64,000 bases of DNA from Pseudomonas sp. UFMG81 (GTDB lineage Bacteria; Pseudomonadota; Gammaproteobacteria; Pseudomonadales; Pseudomonadaceae), in assembly GCF_015354575.1 (NCBI RefSeq), contig NZ_JACAFQ010000022.1:16796-80795 (forward strand). The letters are read 5' to 3'. Below the pieces are notes generated by a model. It searched no databases and was not told the DNA's origin. It saw nothing but the letters and a program-made list of their open reading frames with translations. Shown here piece after piece: positions 42,775 through 54,684 of this stretch. How positions within the stretch are numbered: position 1 is the stretch's first letter; every line of letters starts with the position of its first letter. The position numbers were made by a program, and so were the translations under genes.

Positions 42775-44292
42775 ATGGCCGCACTCGACCGCAACACCCT
42801 GGTGGCGGTGATCGGTGCCGGCGCCATGGGCGCAGGTATCGCCCAGGTGGCCGCCCAGGCCGGTCATCCGGTTCGCCTCTACGACAATCGCCCAGGCGCC
42901 GCCGCGCAGGCCGTCGAAGGCATCGACCGGCAGCTCGGCCGCCTGGTTGAGAAAGGCAAGCTGCAAGCCGTCGAGCGTGAAGCCATCAGCGCCCGCTTGC
43001 AGCCGGCGTACACGCTCGATGCGCTGGCACCCGCGCGCCTAGTCATCGAAGCCATCGTCGAAAACCTGTCGATCAAGCAAGGCCTGTTGCGCCAGCTTGA
43101 AGACTTGTGCGGCACCGACTGCATCCTGGCCAGTAACACCTCGTCGCTGTCGATCACCAGCCTGGCCGCCGGCCTGAAGCGCCCCCAGCAAGTGATCGGC
43201 ATGCACTTCTTCAACCCGGCGCCGCTGATGGCCCTGGTGGAGGTCGTTTCGGGCCTGGCCACCGACCCGGCCGTGGCCGCCAGCTTGTATGAAACGGCCA
43301 AGGCTTGGGGCAAGCAGCCCGTGCACGCGCAATCCACACCGGGCTTTATCGTCAACCGCGTGGCCCGCCCGTTCTACGCCGAAAGCCTGCGCCTGCTGCA
43401 AGAAGGCGCCGCCGACTGCGCCACGCTCGATGCGCTGCTGCGCGACGCCGGCGGCTTTCGCATGGGCGCCTTCGAACTCACCGACCTGATCGGCCATGAC
43501 GTCAACTACGCGGTGACCTGCTCGGTGTTCGAGGCCTATTACGGCGACTTCCGCTTCCAGCCGTCGCTGGTGCAGAAGGCGCTGGTGGATGCCGGGCGCC
43601 TGGGCCGTAAATCCGGCCAAGGCTTCTATAGCTATGCTGAGGGCGCACAAAAACCACAGCCGCTGACCCTGGCCAGCCAGGCGAACGTGGATTGCTGCGT
43701 GGTAGAAGGCGACCTCGGCGTGCTGCACCCCCTGCTGGACCGCTTGCGCGCCGCAGGTATTGGTATCACCGAACGCGCAGGCACCGGCCTGCTACGTGTC
43801 GGCGACGCCACCCTGGCGTTGTCCGACGGCCGCCTGGCCAGCCAGCGTGCCCGCGACGACGGCCTGAGCAACCTGGTCCTGCTCGATCTAGCCCTGGACT
43901 ATGCCAGCGCCACCCGTATTGCCATCAGCCAGGCCGCCAACTGCACAGCCGAGGCCCGCGATCAGGTGGTTGCCTTGCTGCGCAAGGCCGGGCTCGAGGT
44001 TAGCGCCATCACCGACCTGCCCGGCCTGGTGGTACTGCGCACGGTGGCGATGCTGGCCAATGAGGCTGCCGACGCCGTGCTGCAAGGGGTGGGTACCGCG
44101 CAGGACATCGACTTGGCCATGCGCGCCGGGGTCAATTACCCCCGTGGCCCGCTGTCCTGGGCCGACAGCCTCGGCGTCGGCTACACCCTGCGCGTGCTCG
44201 ACAACCTGCAACGCAGCTATGGCGAAGAGCGCTACCGCCCTTCCCTGCTGCTGCGCCGTACCCACGCCGAAGGAGGCCGCCTGCATGCCTGA
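42775..44292 (+). CDS. paaH: 3-hydroxyadipyl-CoA dehydrogenase PaaH
   Basis: 505 residues from ATG 42775. Rossmann NAD site VIGAGAMGAGIAQVAA, then SNTSSLSITSLA, the catalytic H-N region GMHFFNPAPLMALVEV, STPGFIVNRVARPF, and two 3-hydroxyacyl-CoA dehydrogenase C-terminal domains, the second near 400-500 with GVNYPRGPLSWAD. It oxidises 3-hydroxyadipyl-CoA to 3-oxoadipyl-CoA. The length of about 505 equals paa-cluster PaaH. It overlaps paaI by 8 bp. Confidence 0.94.
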   Translation: MAALDRNTLVAVIGAGAMGAGIAQVAAQAGHPVRLYDNRPGAAAQAVEGIDRQLGRLVEKGKLQAVEREAISARLQPAYTLDALAPARLVIEAIVENLSIKQGLLRQLEDLCGTDCILASNTSSLSITSLAAGLKRPQQVIGMHFFNPAPLMALVEVVSGLATDPAVAASLYETAKAWGKQPVHAQSTPGFIVNRVARPFYAESLRLLQEGAADCATLDALLRDAGGFRMGAFELTDLIGHDVNYAVTCSVFEAYYGDFRFQPSLVQKALVDAGRLGRKSGQGFYSYAEGAQKPQPLTLASQANVDCCVVEGDLGVLHPLLDRLRAAGIGITERAGTGLLRVGDATLALSDGRLASQRARDDGLSNLVLLDLALDYASATRIAISQAANCTAEARDQVVALLRKAGLEVSAITDLPGLVVLRTVAMLANEAADAVLQGVGTAQDIDLAMRAGVNYPRGPLSWADSLGVGYTLRVLDNLQRSYGEERYRPSLLLRRTHAEGGRLHA

Positions 44293-44726
44293 CCACTCCC
44301 AACAAACCCTGGCGCGCGCCTGCGCCGAGGCCATGTTCGCCCGTGACGCGGCCAGCCAGGGCCTGGGCATCGAACTGCTCGACGCCGGCCCCGGCAGCGC
44401 CCGGCTGGGCATGACCGTGCGTGCCGATATGATCCAGGGCCATGGCACCTGTCACGGCGGCTTTCTGTTCGCCCTGGCCGATTCGGCCTTCGCCTTCGCG
44501 TGCAACAGCCATGACGAAGCCACCGTGGCCCTGGGATGCAGTATTGATTACATCGCCCCAGCCAAACGCGGCGACCAGCTCGTGGCCTCCGCGATAGAGC
44601 TGAGCCGCAAGGGCCGTACCGGCAACTACGACGTGCGCATCGAAAACCAGCATGGCGAGCTGATCGCCCTGTTCCACGGCAAATCCTACAGGGTGCGCGG
44701 CAGCGTGCTGGCACCGGAGACTTCCC

Positions 44727-44734
<8 letters not shown>
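44285..44734 (+). CDS. paaI: Hydroxyphenylacetyl-CoA thioesterase PaaI
   Basis: 149 residues from ATG 44285, overlapping paaH by 8 bp. Hot-dog fold with HGGFLFALADSAFAFACNS and the active-site aspartate in the helix. PaaI hydrolyses ring-hydroxylated phenylacetyl-CoA by-products, rescuing CoA. The length matches PaaI of about 140-150 residues. It overlaps paaJ by 8 bp. Confidence 0.94.
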
Positions 44735-45947
<1,213 letters not shown>

Positions 45948-46041
45948 TCAGCCGCCCGCAGACGCAATGCACGGCGGGCAGTATGCTGCCCCCATGACAC
46001 TCAGGGCCCCGGCCCATGACAAGAACAATTCGAGTGAAACC

Positions 46042-47361
<1,320 letters not shown>

Positions 47362-47379
47362 TTCAGCCGCTACCTATCA

Positions 47380-47408
47380 AGCCCTGGCATGGTCCGGGGC
47401 TTTTTTTC
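47380..47408 (+). terminator. Rho-independent terminator after paaK
   Basis: Stem AGCCCTGG/CCGGGGCT (with a G-U pair), loop CATGGT, followed by seven T. It lies about 20 bp after the paaK stop and separates the paaF-K block from paaA-E. Confidence 0.85.
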
Positions 47409-47445
47409 GCCTGCAGGAAAGCCTGGGGGCGCTTTGCGCCCCTTT

Positions 47446-47495
47446 CGCTGGCAAGCCAGCTCCCACAAGACCCTGTGGGAGCTGGCTTGCCAGCG
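47446..47495. repeat. REP palindrome
   Basis: Exact 22-bp arms CGCTGGCAAGCCAGCTCCCACA and its complement round a 6-base loop, the REP type spread in P. putida-group genomes. The same core sequence recurs in the long inverted repeat at 63464-63716. Confidence 0.88.
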
Positions 47496-47523
47496 ATTGG
47501 CCATGAATGTGATACAGAAATCT

Positions 47524-47579
47524 TATTTGATACATCAAATACTGTTTGATGTTGTGTTTTGTATCGCTTATAAATACCC
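47524..47579 (+). promoter_or_regulatory. paaA promoter with palindromic operator
   Basis: A palindrome TATTTGAT-AC-ATCAAATA (47524-47541) is followed by -35 TTGATG (47546-47551), a 17-bp spacer holding GTATCGC (47561-47567) and -10 TATAAA (47569-47574). Start of paaA is 41 bp downstream. Likely a PaaX-controlled promoter. Confidence 0.7.
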
Positions 47580-47614
47580 CACGCCCCAACGCAGCCCACC
47601 CCGGGAGCCCGACC

Positions 47615-48604
47615 ATGTACGCACAGCTCGTAGAAACCGGCGTCAAACGCCTCAAGTCGCTGGAAGAGATGTCACCCGAAGAACGCGCCTTCCAGGAAAA
47701 GATCGACGCCGAGATCAAGATCGAAGCCAAGAACTGGATGCCCGACGCCTACCGCCAGACCCTGATCCGGCAGATCTCCCAGCACGCCCACTCCGAGATC
47801 GTCGGCATGCTCCCTGAAGGCAACTGGGTCACCCGCGCCCCGTCGCTCAAGCGCAAGCTGCAGCTGATGGCCAAGATCCAGGACGAAGCCGGCCACGGCC
47901 TGTACCTGTACAGCGCCATGGAAACCCTCGGCGCCGACCGCGACGAAGAGATCGCCAAGCTGCACAGCGGCAAGGCCAAGTACTCGAGCATCTTCAACTA
48001 CCCCACCCTCAGCTGGGCCGACATGGGTGCGGTGGGCTGGCTGGTGGACGGCGCCGCGATCGTCAACCAGGTGGTGCTGCAGCGCACCTCCTACGGCCCC
48101 TACTCCCGCGCCATGGTGCGCATCTGCAAGGAAGAGAGCTTCCACCAGCGCCAGGGCTACGAGCTGCTGCTGACCATGATGCGCCACGGCACCCAGGCCC
48201 AGCGCGACATGGTCCAGGACGCCATCAACCGCCTGTGGTGGCCGGCGCTGATGATGTTCGGCCCCAGCGACGAGCACTCGCCCAACAGCGCCCAGTCGAT
48301 GGCCTGGAAGATCAAGCGCCAGACCAACGACGAACTGCGCCAGCGCTTCATCGACCAGACCGTGCCGCAGCTCGAGCTGCTCGGCTGCACCGCCCCCGAC
48401 CCCGAGCTCAAGTGGAACGCCGAACGCGGCCATTACGACTTCGGCGAAATCCAGTGGGACGAGTTCTACGAGGTGATCAAGGGCAATGGCCCCTGCAACC
48501 AGGAGCGCGTCGCCACCCGGCGCAAGGCCATCGAGGATGGCGCCTGGGTACGCGAGGCCGCCGTGGCCTACGCACGCAAGCAACAGAACAAGAACGCCGC
48601 CTGA
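47615..48604 (+). CDS. paaA: Phenylacetyl-CoA 1,2-epoxidase catalytic subunit PaaA
   Basis: 329 residues from ATG 47615, GGGAG at 7 bp. Diiron monooxygenase of the bacterial multicomponent type: AKIQDEAGHGLYLY holds ExxH and KEESFHQRQGYELL the second ExxH, the two pairs of iron ligands. With PaaB, C and E it inserts one oxygen into the ring of phenylacetyl-CoA, consuming NADPH. First gene of the paaABCDE block. Confidence 0.96.
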   Translation: MYAQLVETGVKRLKSLEEMSPEERAFQEKIDAEIKIEAKNWMPDAYRQTLIRQISQHAHSEIVGMLPEGNWVTRAPSLKRKLQLMAKIQDEAGHGLYLYSAMETLGADRDEEIAKLHSGKAKYSSIFNYPTLSWADMGAVGWLVDGAAIVNQVVLQRTSYGPYSRAMVRICKEESFHQRQGYELLLTMMRHGTQAQRDMVQDAINRLWWPALMMFGPSDEHSPNSAQSMAWKIKRQTNDELRQRFIDQTVPQLELLGCTAPDPELKWNAERGHYDFGEIQWDEFYEVIKGNGPCNQERVATRRKAIEDGAWVREAAVAYARKQQNKNAA

Positions 48605-48630
48605 AGCGGCCATCGATGCGGAGATCGAGC

Positions 48631-48912
48631 ATGTCTGACTGGACCCTTTACGAAGTATTCGTGCGCAGCAAGCACGGCCTGAACCACAAGCACGTCGGCA
48701 GCGTGCACGCCGCCGACGCCGCCATGGCCATCGAGAACGCCCGCGAGCTGTACACCCGCCGCAGCGAGGGTGTGAGCCTGTGGGTGGTGCCCTCGGCACT
48801 GATCACCGCCTCCTCCCCCGACGAGAAAGACCCGCTGTTCGCCCCGGCGGACGACAAGGTGTACCGCCATGCCAGCTTCTACGAGCTGCCCGCCGAAGTC
48901 GGCCACATGTGA
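48631..48912 (+). CDS. paaB: Phenylacetyl-CoA epoxidase subunit PaaB
   Basis: 93 residues from ATG 48631 (GGAG at 7 bp). Matches PaaB in size and motifs (WTLYEVFVRSKHGLNHKHVG, NARELYTRR). PaaB bridges the PaaA-PaaC heterodimers in the complex. paaC begins 8 bp after its stop. Confidence 0.96.
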   Translation: MSDWTLYEVFVRSKHGLNHKHVGSVHAADAAMAIENARELYTRRSEGVSLWVVPSALITASSPDEKDPLFAPADDKVYRHASFYELPAEVGHM

Positions 48913-48920
48913 GGCCCGCC

Positions 48921-49679
48921 ATGCACAAGCAAGCACTTATCCAATACCTGCTGCTGCTCGGTGACAGCGCCCTGGTCCAGGGCCAGCGCCTGTGCGAGTG
49001 GTGCGGCAAGGCCCCGGCGCTGGAAGAAGAACTGGCGCTGATGAACGTCGGCCTCGACCTGGTGGGCCAGGCCCGCAACTGGCTGGACTACGCCGCCGAA
49101 CTGCTGGACGACGGCCGCGACGCCGATGCCCTGGCGTTCCGCCGCGATGAACGCGCCTACCGCAACCTGCTGCTGGTCGAGCAACCCAACGGTGATTTCG
49201 CCGTGACCCTGCTCAAGCAATTCCTCTACGACGCCTGGCACCACGCCACGCTCGAAGGGCTCAGCACTTCCCGCGATGAACGCATCGCTGGCATCGCCGC
49301 CAAGGCCCTGAAAGAAGTTACCTATCACCTGCGCCGCTCCGGCGAATGGGTGCAGCGTCTGGGTGGCGGCACTGAAGAAAGCCGTCGGCGCATGCTCGAG
49401 GCCATCCCTGCGTTGTGGCGCTTCACGGTCGAATTGAGCGTCGCCAACGACGGCGAAGTCCAGCTGGCCCAGGCCGGTATCGGCGCTGACCCGGCGCAGA
49501 TCGCCCAGCACTGGCTGAGCACCGTCACCGCCATCTTCGCTTCGGTCGATCTACCGCTGCCCAAGGCCGCCAGCCACTTCTACCTGGATGGGCGCAAGGG
49601 CCTGCACAGCGAACACCTCGGCCTGCTGCTGGCTGAAATGCAGTTCCTGCCGCGAGCCTACCCCGATGCGACCTGGTGA
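48921..49679 (+). CDS. paaC: Phenylacetyl-CoA epoxidase structural subunit PaaC
   Basis: 252 residues from ATG 48921. Ferritin-like helical protein (YLLLLGDSALVQGQRLCEWC, ALMNVGLDLVGQARNWLDYA, YDAWHHATLEGLSTSRD) of normal PaaC length. It does not hold a complete diiron site and serves as structural partner of PaaA. It overlaps the paaD start by 14 bp. Confidence 0.96.
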   Translation: MHKQALIQYLLLLGDSALVQGQRLCEWCGKAPALEEELALMNVGLDLVGQARNWLDYAAELLDDGRDADALAFRRDERAYRNLLLVEQPNGDFAVTLLKQFLYDAWHHATLEGLSTSRDERIAGIAAKALKEVTYHLRRSGEWVQRLGGGTEESRRRMLEAIPALWRFTVELSVANDGEVQLAQAGIGADPAQIAQHWLSTVTAIFASVDLPLPKAASHFYLDGRKGLHSEHLGLLLAEMQFLPRAYPDATW

Positions 49680-50190
49680 GCTGATCGCCGGCGACCGCGG
49701 CGCCCGGGCCCAGCAACACGGCGACCTGGCCCATGCCTGGGCCGTGCTCGCCGAGGTGATGGACCCGGAAGTACCCGTGGTCAGCGTGGTCGACCTGGGG
49801 ATCGTGCGCGACCTCGACTGGCGCGCCGGCCACCTGCACCTGGTGGTCACCCCGACCTATTCCGGCTGCCCGGCCACCGAGGTGATCGAGGGTGACATCC
49901 GCCACGCCCTGGAGCAGGCCGGCTTCGCCGCACCCGCGCTGGAGCGCCGGCTGATGCCGGCCTGGAGCACCGACTGGATCAGCGCCCAAGGCCGCGAACG
50001 CCTGCGCGCCTACGGCATCGCCCCGCCCGAGGGCAGCGCCAGCCTGCGCGGTGCGGTCCCCAGCGTGTGCTGCCCGCAGTGCGGCAGCGCGCACACCGAA
50101 CTGCTCAGCCAGTTCGGCTCCACGGCCTGCAAGGCGCTGTACCGCTGCCGCGCGTGCCTGGAGCCGTTCGACTATTTCAAATGCCTTTGA
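49666..50190 (+). CDS. paaD: PaaD, iron-sulfur/metal maturation protein
   Basis: 174 residues from ATG 49666. N-terminal MIP18/DUF59 domain (VLAEVMDPEVPVVSVVDLGI, PTYSGCPATEVI). C-terminal zinc-ribbon-like part with CCPQCGSAHTE and CRACLEPFDYF. PaaD is required for assembly or maturation of the epoxidase, probably of the PaaE cluster or the diiron site. Separated by 15 bp from paaE. Confidence 0.94.
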   Translation: MRPGELIAGDRGARAQQHGDLAHAWAVLAEVMDPEVPVVSVVDLGIVRDLDWRAGHLHLVVTPTYSGCPATEVIEGDIRHALEQAGFAAPALERRLMPAWSTDWISAQGRERLRAYGIAPPEGSASLRGAVPSVCCPQCGSAHTELLSQFGSTACKALYRCRACLEPFDYFKCL

Positions 50191-50205
50191 GCCGTGGAGA
50201 ACGCC

Positions 50206-51282
50206 ATGAGCCCGTTTCACAGCCTGACCATCAAGCAAGTGCGCCAGGAAACCCGCGACGCAGTGTCCATCGCCTTCGACGTGCCCGCACACCTGCAAGA
50301 AGATTTCCGCTTCACCCAGGGCCAGTACCTGGTCATGCGCACCCAGCTCGATGACGAGGAAGTGCGCCGTTCCTATTCGATCTGCAGCGCGGTGCAGGAC
50401 GGCGAGCTGCGCGTGGCGGTCAAGCGCGTGCCCGGCGGGCGCTTCTCGGCCTTTGCCAACGAAGTGCTCAAGGCCGGCCAGCAACTGGAGGTGATGCCGC
50501 CGTCGGGCAACTTCTTCGTGCCGCTGGACCCGGCGCGCCAGGGCAACTACCTGGGCGTGGCCGCCGGCAGCGGCATCACCCCGATCCTGTCGCTGGTCGC
50601 CACCACCCTGGCGACCGAGCCGCACAGCCGCTTCACCCTGCTGTACGGCAACCGCGCCAGCAACAGCGCGCTGTTCCGCGACCGCCTGGAAGATTTGAAG
50701 AACCAGTACCTGGACCGCCTCAACCTGATCTTCGTGTTCAGCCGCGAGCAGCAGGACGTCGACCTGTACAACGGCCGCATCGACGCCGACAAGTGCGGCC
50801 AGCTGTTCTCCCGCTGGCTGGATGTGAAGCAGCTCGACGCCGCGTTCATCTGCGGCCCCCAGGCGATGACCGAGACCGTGCGCGACAGCCTGCAGGCCAA
50901 CGGCATGGACAAGGCGCGTATCCACTACGAACTGTTCGCCGCCGCCGGCAGCGAAGCCCGTCGCGAGGCCCGCGAGGCAGCGCGCGAGCTGGATTCGGCG
51001 GTCAGCCAGGTGACGGTGATCAGCGACGGCCGCGCCCTGGCCTTCGACCTGCCACGCAACACCCGCAGCGTGCTCGACGCCGGTAACGCCATCGGCGCCG
51101 AGCTGCCGTACTCGTGCAAGGCCGGGGTGTGCTCGACCTGCAAGTGCAAGGTGATCGAGGGCGAAGTGGAGATGGACAGCAACCATGCCCTGGAAGACTA
51201 CGAAGTGGCCGCCGGCTACGTGCTGTCGTGCCAGACCTACCCCTTGAGCGACAAGGTGGTGCTCGATTTCGACCAGCTCTGA
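50206..51282 (+). CDS. paaE: Phenylacetyl-CoA epoxidase reductase PaaE
   Basis: 358 residues from ATG 50206 (GGAG upstream), the normal length. FNR-type flavin domain with RRSYSIC, NAD(P)-binding GSGITPILSLVA, and a C-terminal plant-type [2Fe-2S] domain: CKAGVCSTCKCK and LSCQT. It passes electrons from NADPH to the PaaA diiron centre. Last gene before a REP pair. Confidence 0.96.
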   Translation: MSPFHSLTIKQVRQETRDAVSIAFDVPAHLQEDFRFTQGQYLVMRTQLDDEEVRRSYSICSAVQDGELRVAVKRVPGGRFSAFANEVLKAGQQLEVMPPSGNFFVPLDPARQGNYLGVAAGSGITPILSLVATTLATEPHSRFTLLYGNRASNSALFRDRLEDLKNQYLDRLNLIFVFSREQQDVDLYNGRIDADKCGQLFSRWLDVKQLDAAFICGPQAMTETVRDSLQANGMDKARIHYELFAAAGSEARREAREAARELDSAVSQVTVISDGRALAFDLPRNTRSVLDAGNAIGAELPYSCKAGVCSTCKCKVIEGEVEMDSNHALEDYEVAAGYVLSCQTYPLSDKVVLDFDQL

Positions 51283-51300
51283 CACCGAGGCGCCTTGATC

Positions 51301-51440
51301 CCTGTAGGAGCGGCCTTGCGTCGCGAAAGGACCGCAAAGCGGTCCCAGGATCTCGAGTCCAGCCCACATCTCGGCTCCAGCCCGAAGATTGCCGGGGCTG
51401 CTATGCAGCCCTTTCGCGACACAAGGCCGCTCCTACAAGG
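51301..51440. repeat. REP pair in paaE-DUF485 gap
   Basis: Inverted copies of the P. putida REP (CCTGTAGGAGCGGCCTTG at 51301; complement ending 51440) enclose about 80 bp holding smaller hairpins. They may stabilise or attenuate the transcript between paaE and the transport genes. Confidence 0.85.
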
Positions 51441-51511
51441 ACTGTGCAAGCCCTCAGCAACACCCGCGTGACCTGAAAAAACAATTACAACAGCCAGAGA
51501 GAACGCCAGCC

Positions 51512-51820
51512 ATGACCCCCGAACACCTCGAGAGCATCAACAACCACCCCGACTTCCAGCAACTGATCAAGCGCAAGCGCCGCCTCAACGGCACGCTCAC
51601 CTTGACCATGCTCGCCGCCTACTACGGCTTCGTCCTGCTGGTGGCCTTCGCCCCTGGCGTGCTGGGCCAGTCGCTCAGTGGCGGGGTGACCAGCGTCGGC
51701 ATGCTGGTCGGGGTGCTGATGGTGCTGCTGTCCTTTGCCCTCACCGGCATTTACACCCATCGCGCCAACACCGTGCTCGACCCGCTCAACGACAAGGTCA
51801 AGCAGGAGTGCGCACGATGA
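51512..51820 (+). CDS. DUF485 membrane protein (YjcH-like)
   Basis: 102 residues from ATG 51512 with AGAGAG upstream. Two transmembrane helices, TLTMLAAYYGFVLLVAFAP and GVLMVLLSFALTGIYTHRA, with the DUF485 start HPDFQQLIKRKRRL. It is the usual small partner of ActP/PaaL-type sodium:solute symporters. Its stop overlaps the symporter start by ATGA. Confidence 0.93.
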   Translation: MTPEHLESINNHPDFQQLIKRKRRLNGTLTLTMLAAYYGFVLLVAFAPGVLGQSLSGGVTSVGMLVGVLMVLLSFALTGIYTHRANTVLDPLNDKVKQECAR

Positions 51821-53379
51821 ACTGGACCGCCATCTCGATGTTCCTGGTGTTCGTCTGCTTCACCCTGCTGGTAACCCGCTGGGCGGCGCTGCGCACCCGC
51901 TCGGCCAGTGACTTCTACACCGCCGGCGGTGGCCTCACCGGCATGCAGAACGGCCTGGCGATCGCCGGCGACATGATCAGCGCCGCGTCCTTCCTGGGCA
52001 TCTCGGCGATGATGTTCATGAACGGCTACGACGGCCTGCTCTACGCCCTGGGCGTGCTGGCCGGCTGGCCGATCATCCTGTTCCTGATCGCCGAGCGCCT
52101 GCGCAACCTGGGCAAGTACACCTTCGCCGACGTGGTCTCCTACCGCCTGGCCCAAGGCCCGGTGCGCATCACCTCGGCGTTCGGCACCCTGACCGTGGCG
52201 CTGTTGTACCTGGTGGCGCAGATGGTCGGCGCCGGCAAGCTGATCGAGCTGCTGTTCGGCATCAGCTACCTGTACGCGGTGATGCTGGTGGGCGTGCTGA
52301 TGGTGCTGTACGTGACCTTCGGCGGCATGCTCGCCACCACCTGGGTGCAGATCATCAAGGCGGTGATGCTGCTGTCGGGCACCAGCTTCATGGCCTTCAT
52401 GGTGCTCAAGCACTTTGGTTTCAGCACCGAGGCGATGTTCGCCAGTGCCGTGGCGGTACATGCCAAGGGCCAGGCGATCATGGCCCCGGGGGCGCTGCTG
52501 TCCAACCCGGTGGATGCCATCTCGCTGGGGCTGGGGATGATGTTCGGCACCGCGGGCCTGCCGCATATCCTCATGCGCTTCTTCACCGTCAGCGACGCCA
52601 AGGAAGCGCGCAAGAGCGTGTTCTACGCCACCGGCTTCATCGGCTACTTCTACCTGCTGCTGATCGTCATCGGCTTTGGCGCCATCGTCATGGTCGGCAC
52701 CGAACCGTCCTACCGTGATGCCGCAGGCGCGATCATCGGTGGCGGCAACATGGTCGCGGTGCACCTGGCGCAAGCGGTGGGCGGCAACCTGTTCCTCGGC
52801 TTCATCTCGGCGGTGGCCTTCGCCACCATTCTCGCCGTGGTCGCGGGCCTGGCGTTGTCCGGTGCCTCGGCGGTGTCCCACGACTTGTATGCCTGCGTAA
52901 TGCGCAAAGGCCAGGCCAGCGAACAGCAGGAAATGCGCGTGTCGCGCATCGCCACCCTGGTGATCGGCCTGTTCGCGGTGCTGCTGGGCCTGATGTTCGA
53001 GTCGCAGAACATCGCCTTCCTCTCCGGCCTGGTGCTGGCGGTCGCCGCCTCGGTCAATTTCCCGGTGCTGCTGCTGTCGATGTTCTGGAAAGGCCTGACC
53101 ACCCGCGGTGCGGTGGGCGGCAGCCTGGCCGGGCTGGTCTCGGCGATCGTGCTGGTGGTACTGGGCCCGGCGGTGTGGGTCAACGTGCTGCACAACGAGC
53201 ACGCGCTGTTCCCCTACAGCAACCCGGCGTTGTTCTCCATGTCGCTGGCGTTCCTCGGCGCCTGGGCGTTCTCGGTCACCGACAGCTCGGCGCGCGCCCA
53301 GGACGAACGTGGCCGCTACCTGGCCCAGTTCATCCGCTCCATGACCGGTATCGGCGCTGCCGGCGCCAGCAAGCACTGA
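51817..53379 (+). CDS. paaL: Phenylacetate permease PaaL (sodium:solute symporter)
   Basis: 520 residues, about 13 transmembrane helices in the SSSF family, with the characteristic DFYTAGGGLTGMQNGLAIAGD and AASFLGISAM at the start and FGTAGLPHILMRFFTV in the middle. Close to ActP (acetate permease). In the paa cluster it imports phenylacetate. Start ATG 51817 overlaps the DUF485 stop. Confidence 0.93.
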   Translation: MNWTAISMFLVFVCFTLLVTRWAALRTRSASDFYTAGGGLTGMQNGLAIAGDMISAASFLGISAMMFMNGYDGLLYALGVLAGWPIILFLIAERLRNLGKYTFADVVSYRLAQGPVRITSAFGTLTVALLYLVAQMVGAGKLIELLFGISYLYAVMLVGVLMVLYVTFGGMLATTWVQIIKAVMLLSGTSFMAFMVLKHFGFSTEAMFASAVAVHAKGQAIMAPGALLSNPVDAISLGLGMMFGTAGLPHILMRFFTVSDAKEARKSVFYATGFIGYFYLLLIVIGFGAIVMVGTEPSYRDAAGAIIGGGNMVAVHLAQAVGGNLFLGFISAVAFATILAVVAGLALSGASAVSHDLYACVMRKGQASEQQEMRVSRIATLVIGLFAVLLGLMFESQNIAFLSGLVLAVAASVNFPVLLLSMFWKGLTTRGAVGGSLAGLVSAIVLVVLGPAVWVNVLHNEHALFPYSNPALFSMSLAFLGAWAFSVTDSSARAQDERGRYLAQFIRSMTGIGAAGASKH

Positions 53380-53414
53380 CCTCGATAACAACAAGAACGA
53401 CGGGTACAACAACA

Positions 53415-54647
53415 ATGAACCGCACCCACCTCACGTCAGCCGCCTGGCTGGCCACCCTCGCCCTGCCCTTGCCGGCCCTGGCGGACTTCATCGGCGACAG
53501 CCACGCGCGCGTCGAACTGCGCAACCACTACATCAACCGCGACTTCCGCCAGGACAACGCGCCACAGAACAAGGCCGAGGAATGGGGCCAGGGCTTTACC
53601 GCGCGTTTCGAGTCGGGCTTTACCGACGGCCCGGTTGGCGTCGGGGTAGACGCCATGGGCCAGCTGGGCATCAAGCTCGACTCCAGCCGCGATCGGCGCG
53701 GCACTGGCCTGCTGCCGTACGGACCCAACAGCAAGGAACCGGTGGACGACTACAGCGAGCTCGGCCTGACCGGCAAGCTGCGGGTCTCGAAAAGCACCCT
53801 GCGCCTGGGCACCCTGCAGCCGATCCTGCCGGTGGTGGTGTACAACGACACCCGCCTGCTGGCCTCGACCTTCCAGGGCGGCCTGCTGACCAGCCAGGAG
53901 CTGGACGGCCTGACGTTCAACGGCGGGCGCCTGACCAAGGCCAACCTGCGCGACTCGTCCGGGCGCGACGATATCGGCTACGGCGCCGCCACCAGCGACC
54001 ACTTCGATTTCGGCGGCGGCAGCTACGCCATCACCCCGCAGACCAGCGTCAGCTACTACTACGCCAAGCTCGAAGACATCTACCGCCAGCAGTACGTGGG
54101 TTTGCTGCACACCCAGCCGCTGGCCGAGGGCGTGAGCCTGCGCAGCGACCTGCGCTACTTCGACAGCCGTGGTGATGGCGCCGAGCGCGCCGGCAACATC
54201 GACAACCGCAACTTCAACGCCATGTTCACCCTGGGCGTCAAAGCCCACAAATTCACCGCCACCTGGCAGCAGATGTCGGGCGACAGCGCCTTCCCGTTCC
54301 TCAACGGCGGCGACCCGTACACCGTCAACCTGGTCACCTACAACACCTTCACCCGCGCCGGGCTCGACTCCTGGCAGGTGCGCTACGACTACGACTTCGT
54401 CGCCATGGGCATCCCCGGGCTGAGCTTCATGACCCGCTACACCGACGGCCGTCATGCCGAAACCGCGACCATCAGCAACGGCCGCGAGCGTGAACGCGAC
54501 ACCGACATCACCTACGTCATCCAGAGCGGCCCGCTCAAGGACGTCAGCCTGCGCTGGCGCAACGTCACCTTCCGCTCCGGCAATGGCCTGACCAATGCCG
54601 TGGACGAGAACCGCCTGATCATCGGCTACACCGTGGCGCTCTGGTAA
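53415..54647 (+). CDS. paaM: OprD-family outer-membrane porin, PaaM-like
   Basis: 410 residues from ATG 53415. Signal peptide with cleavage after LALPLPALA. Mature part starts FIGDSHARVELRNHYINRDFR, a typical OprD family beginning, and ends with the aromatic beta-signal (YTVALW). 18-strand barrel predicted from alternating pattern. Expected to let phenylacetate through the outer membrane. It sits between paaL and paaZ, as in P. putida. Confidence 0.92.
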   Translation: MNRTHLTSAAWLATLALPLPALADFIGDSHARVELRNHYINRDFRQDNAPQNKAEEWGQGFTARFESGFTDGPVGVGVDAMGQLGIKLDSSRDRRGTGLLPYGPNSKEPVDDYSELGLTGKLRVSKSTLRLGTLQPILPVVVYNDTRLLASTFQGGLLTSQELDGLTFNGGRLTKANLRDSSGRDDIGYGAATSDHFDFGGGSYAITPQTSVSYYYAKLEDIYRQQYVGLLHTQPLAEGVSLRSDLRYFDSRGDGAERAGNIDNRNFNAMFTLGVKAHKFTATWQQMSGDSAFPFLNGGDPYTVNLVTYNTFTRAGLDSWQVRYDYDFVAMGIPGLSFMTRYTDGRHAETATISNGRERERDTDITYVIQSGPLKDVSLRWRNVTFRSGNGLTNAVDENRLIIGYTVALW

Positions 54648-54684
54648 GCGCGCCCCTGTCTATCAGAACAGCAAGGAGAACAGC

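Noticed and set aside
49525..51369. A 614-codon open frame on the minus strand across paaC-paaE
   Set aside because: Antisense shadow of well-identified paa genes in GC-rich sequence; composition dominated by G, A, R, H and Q with no domain.
51751..53415. A 554-codon minus-strand frame opposite paaL
   Set aside because: Histidine/glutamine-rich antisense of a membrane protein; no domain and no ribosome site.
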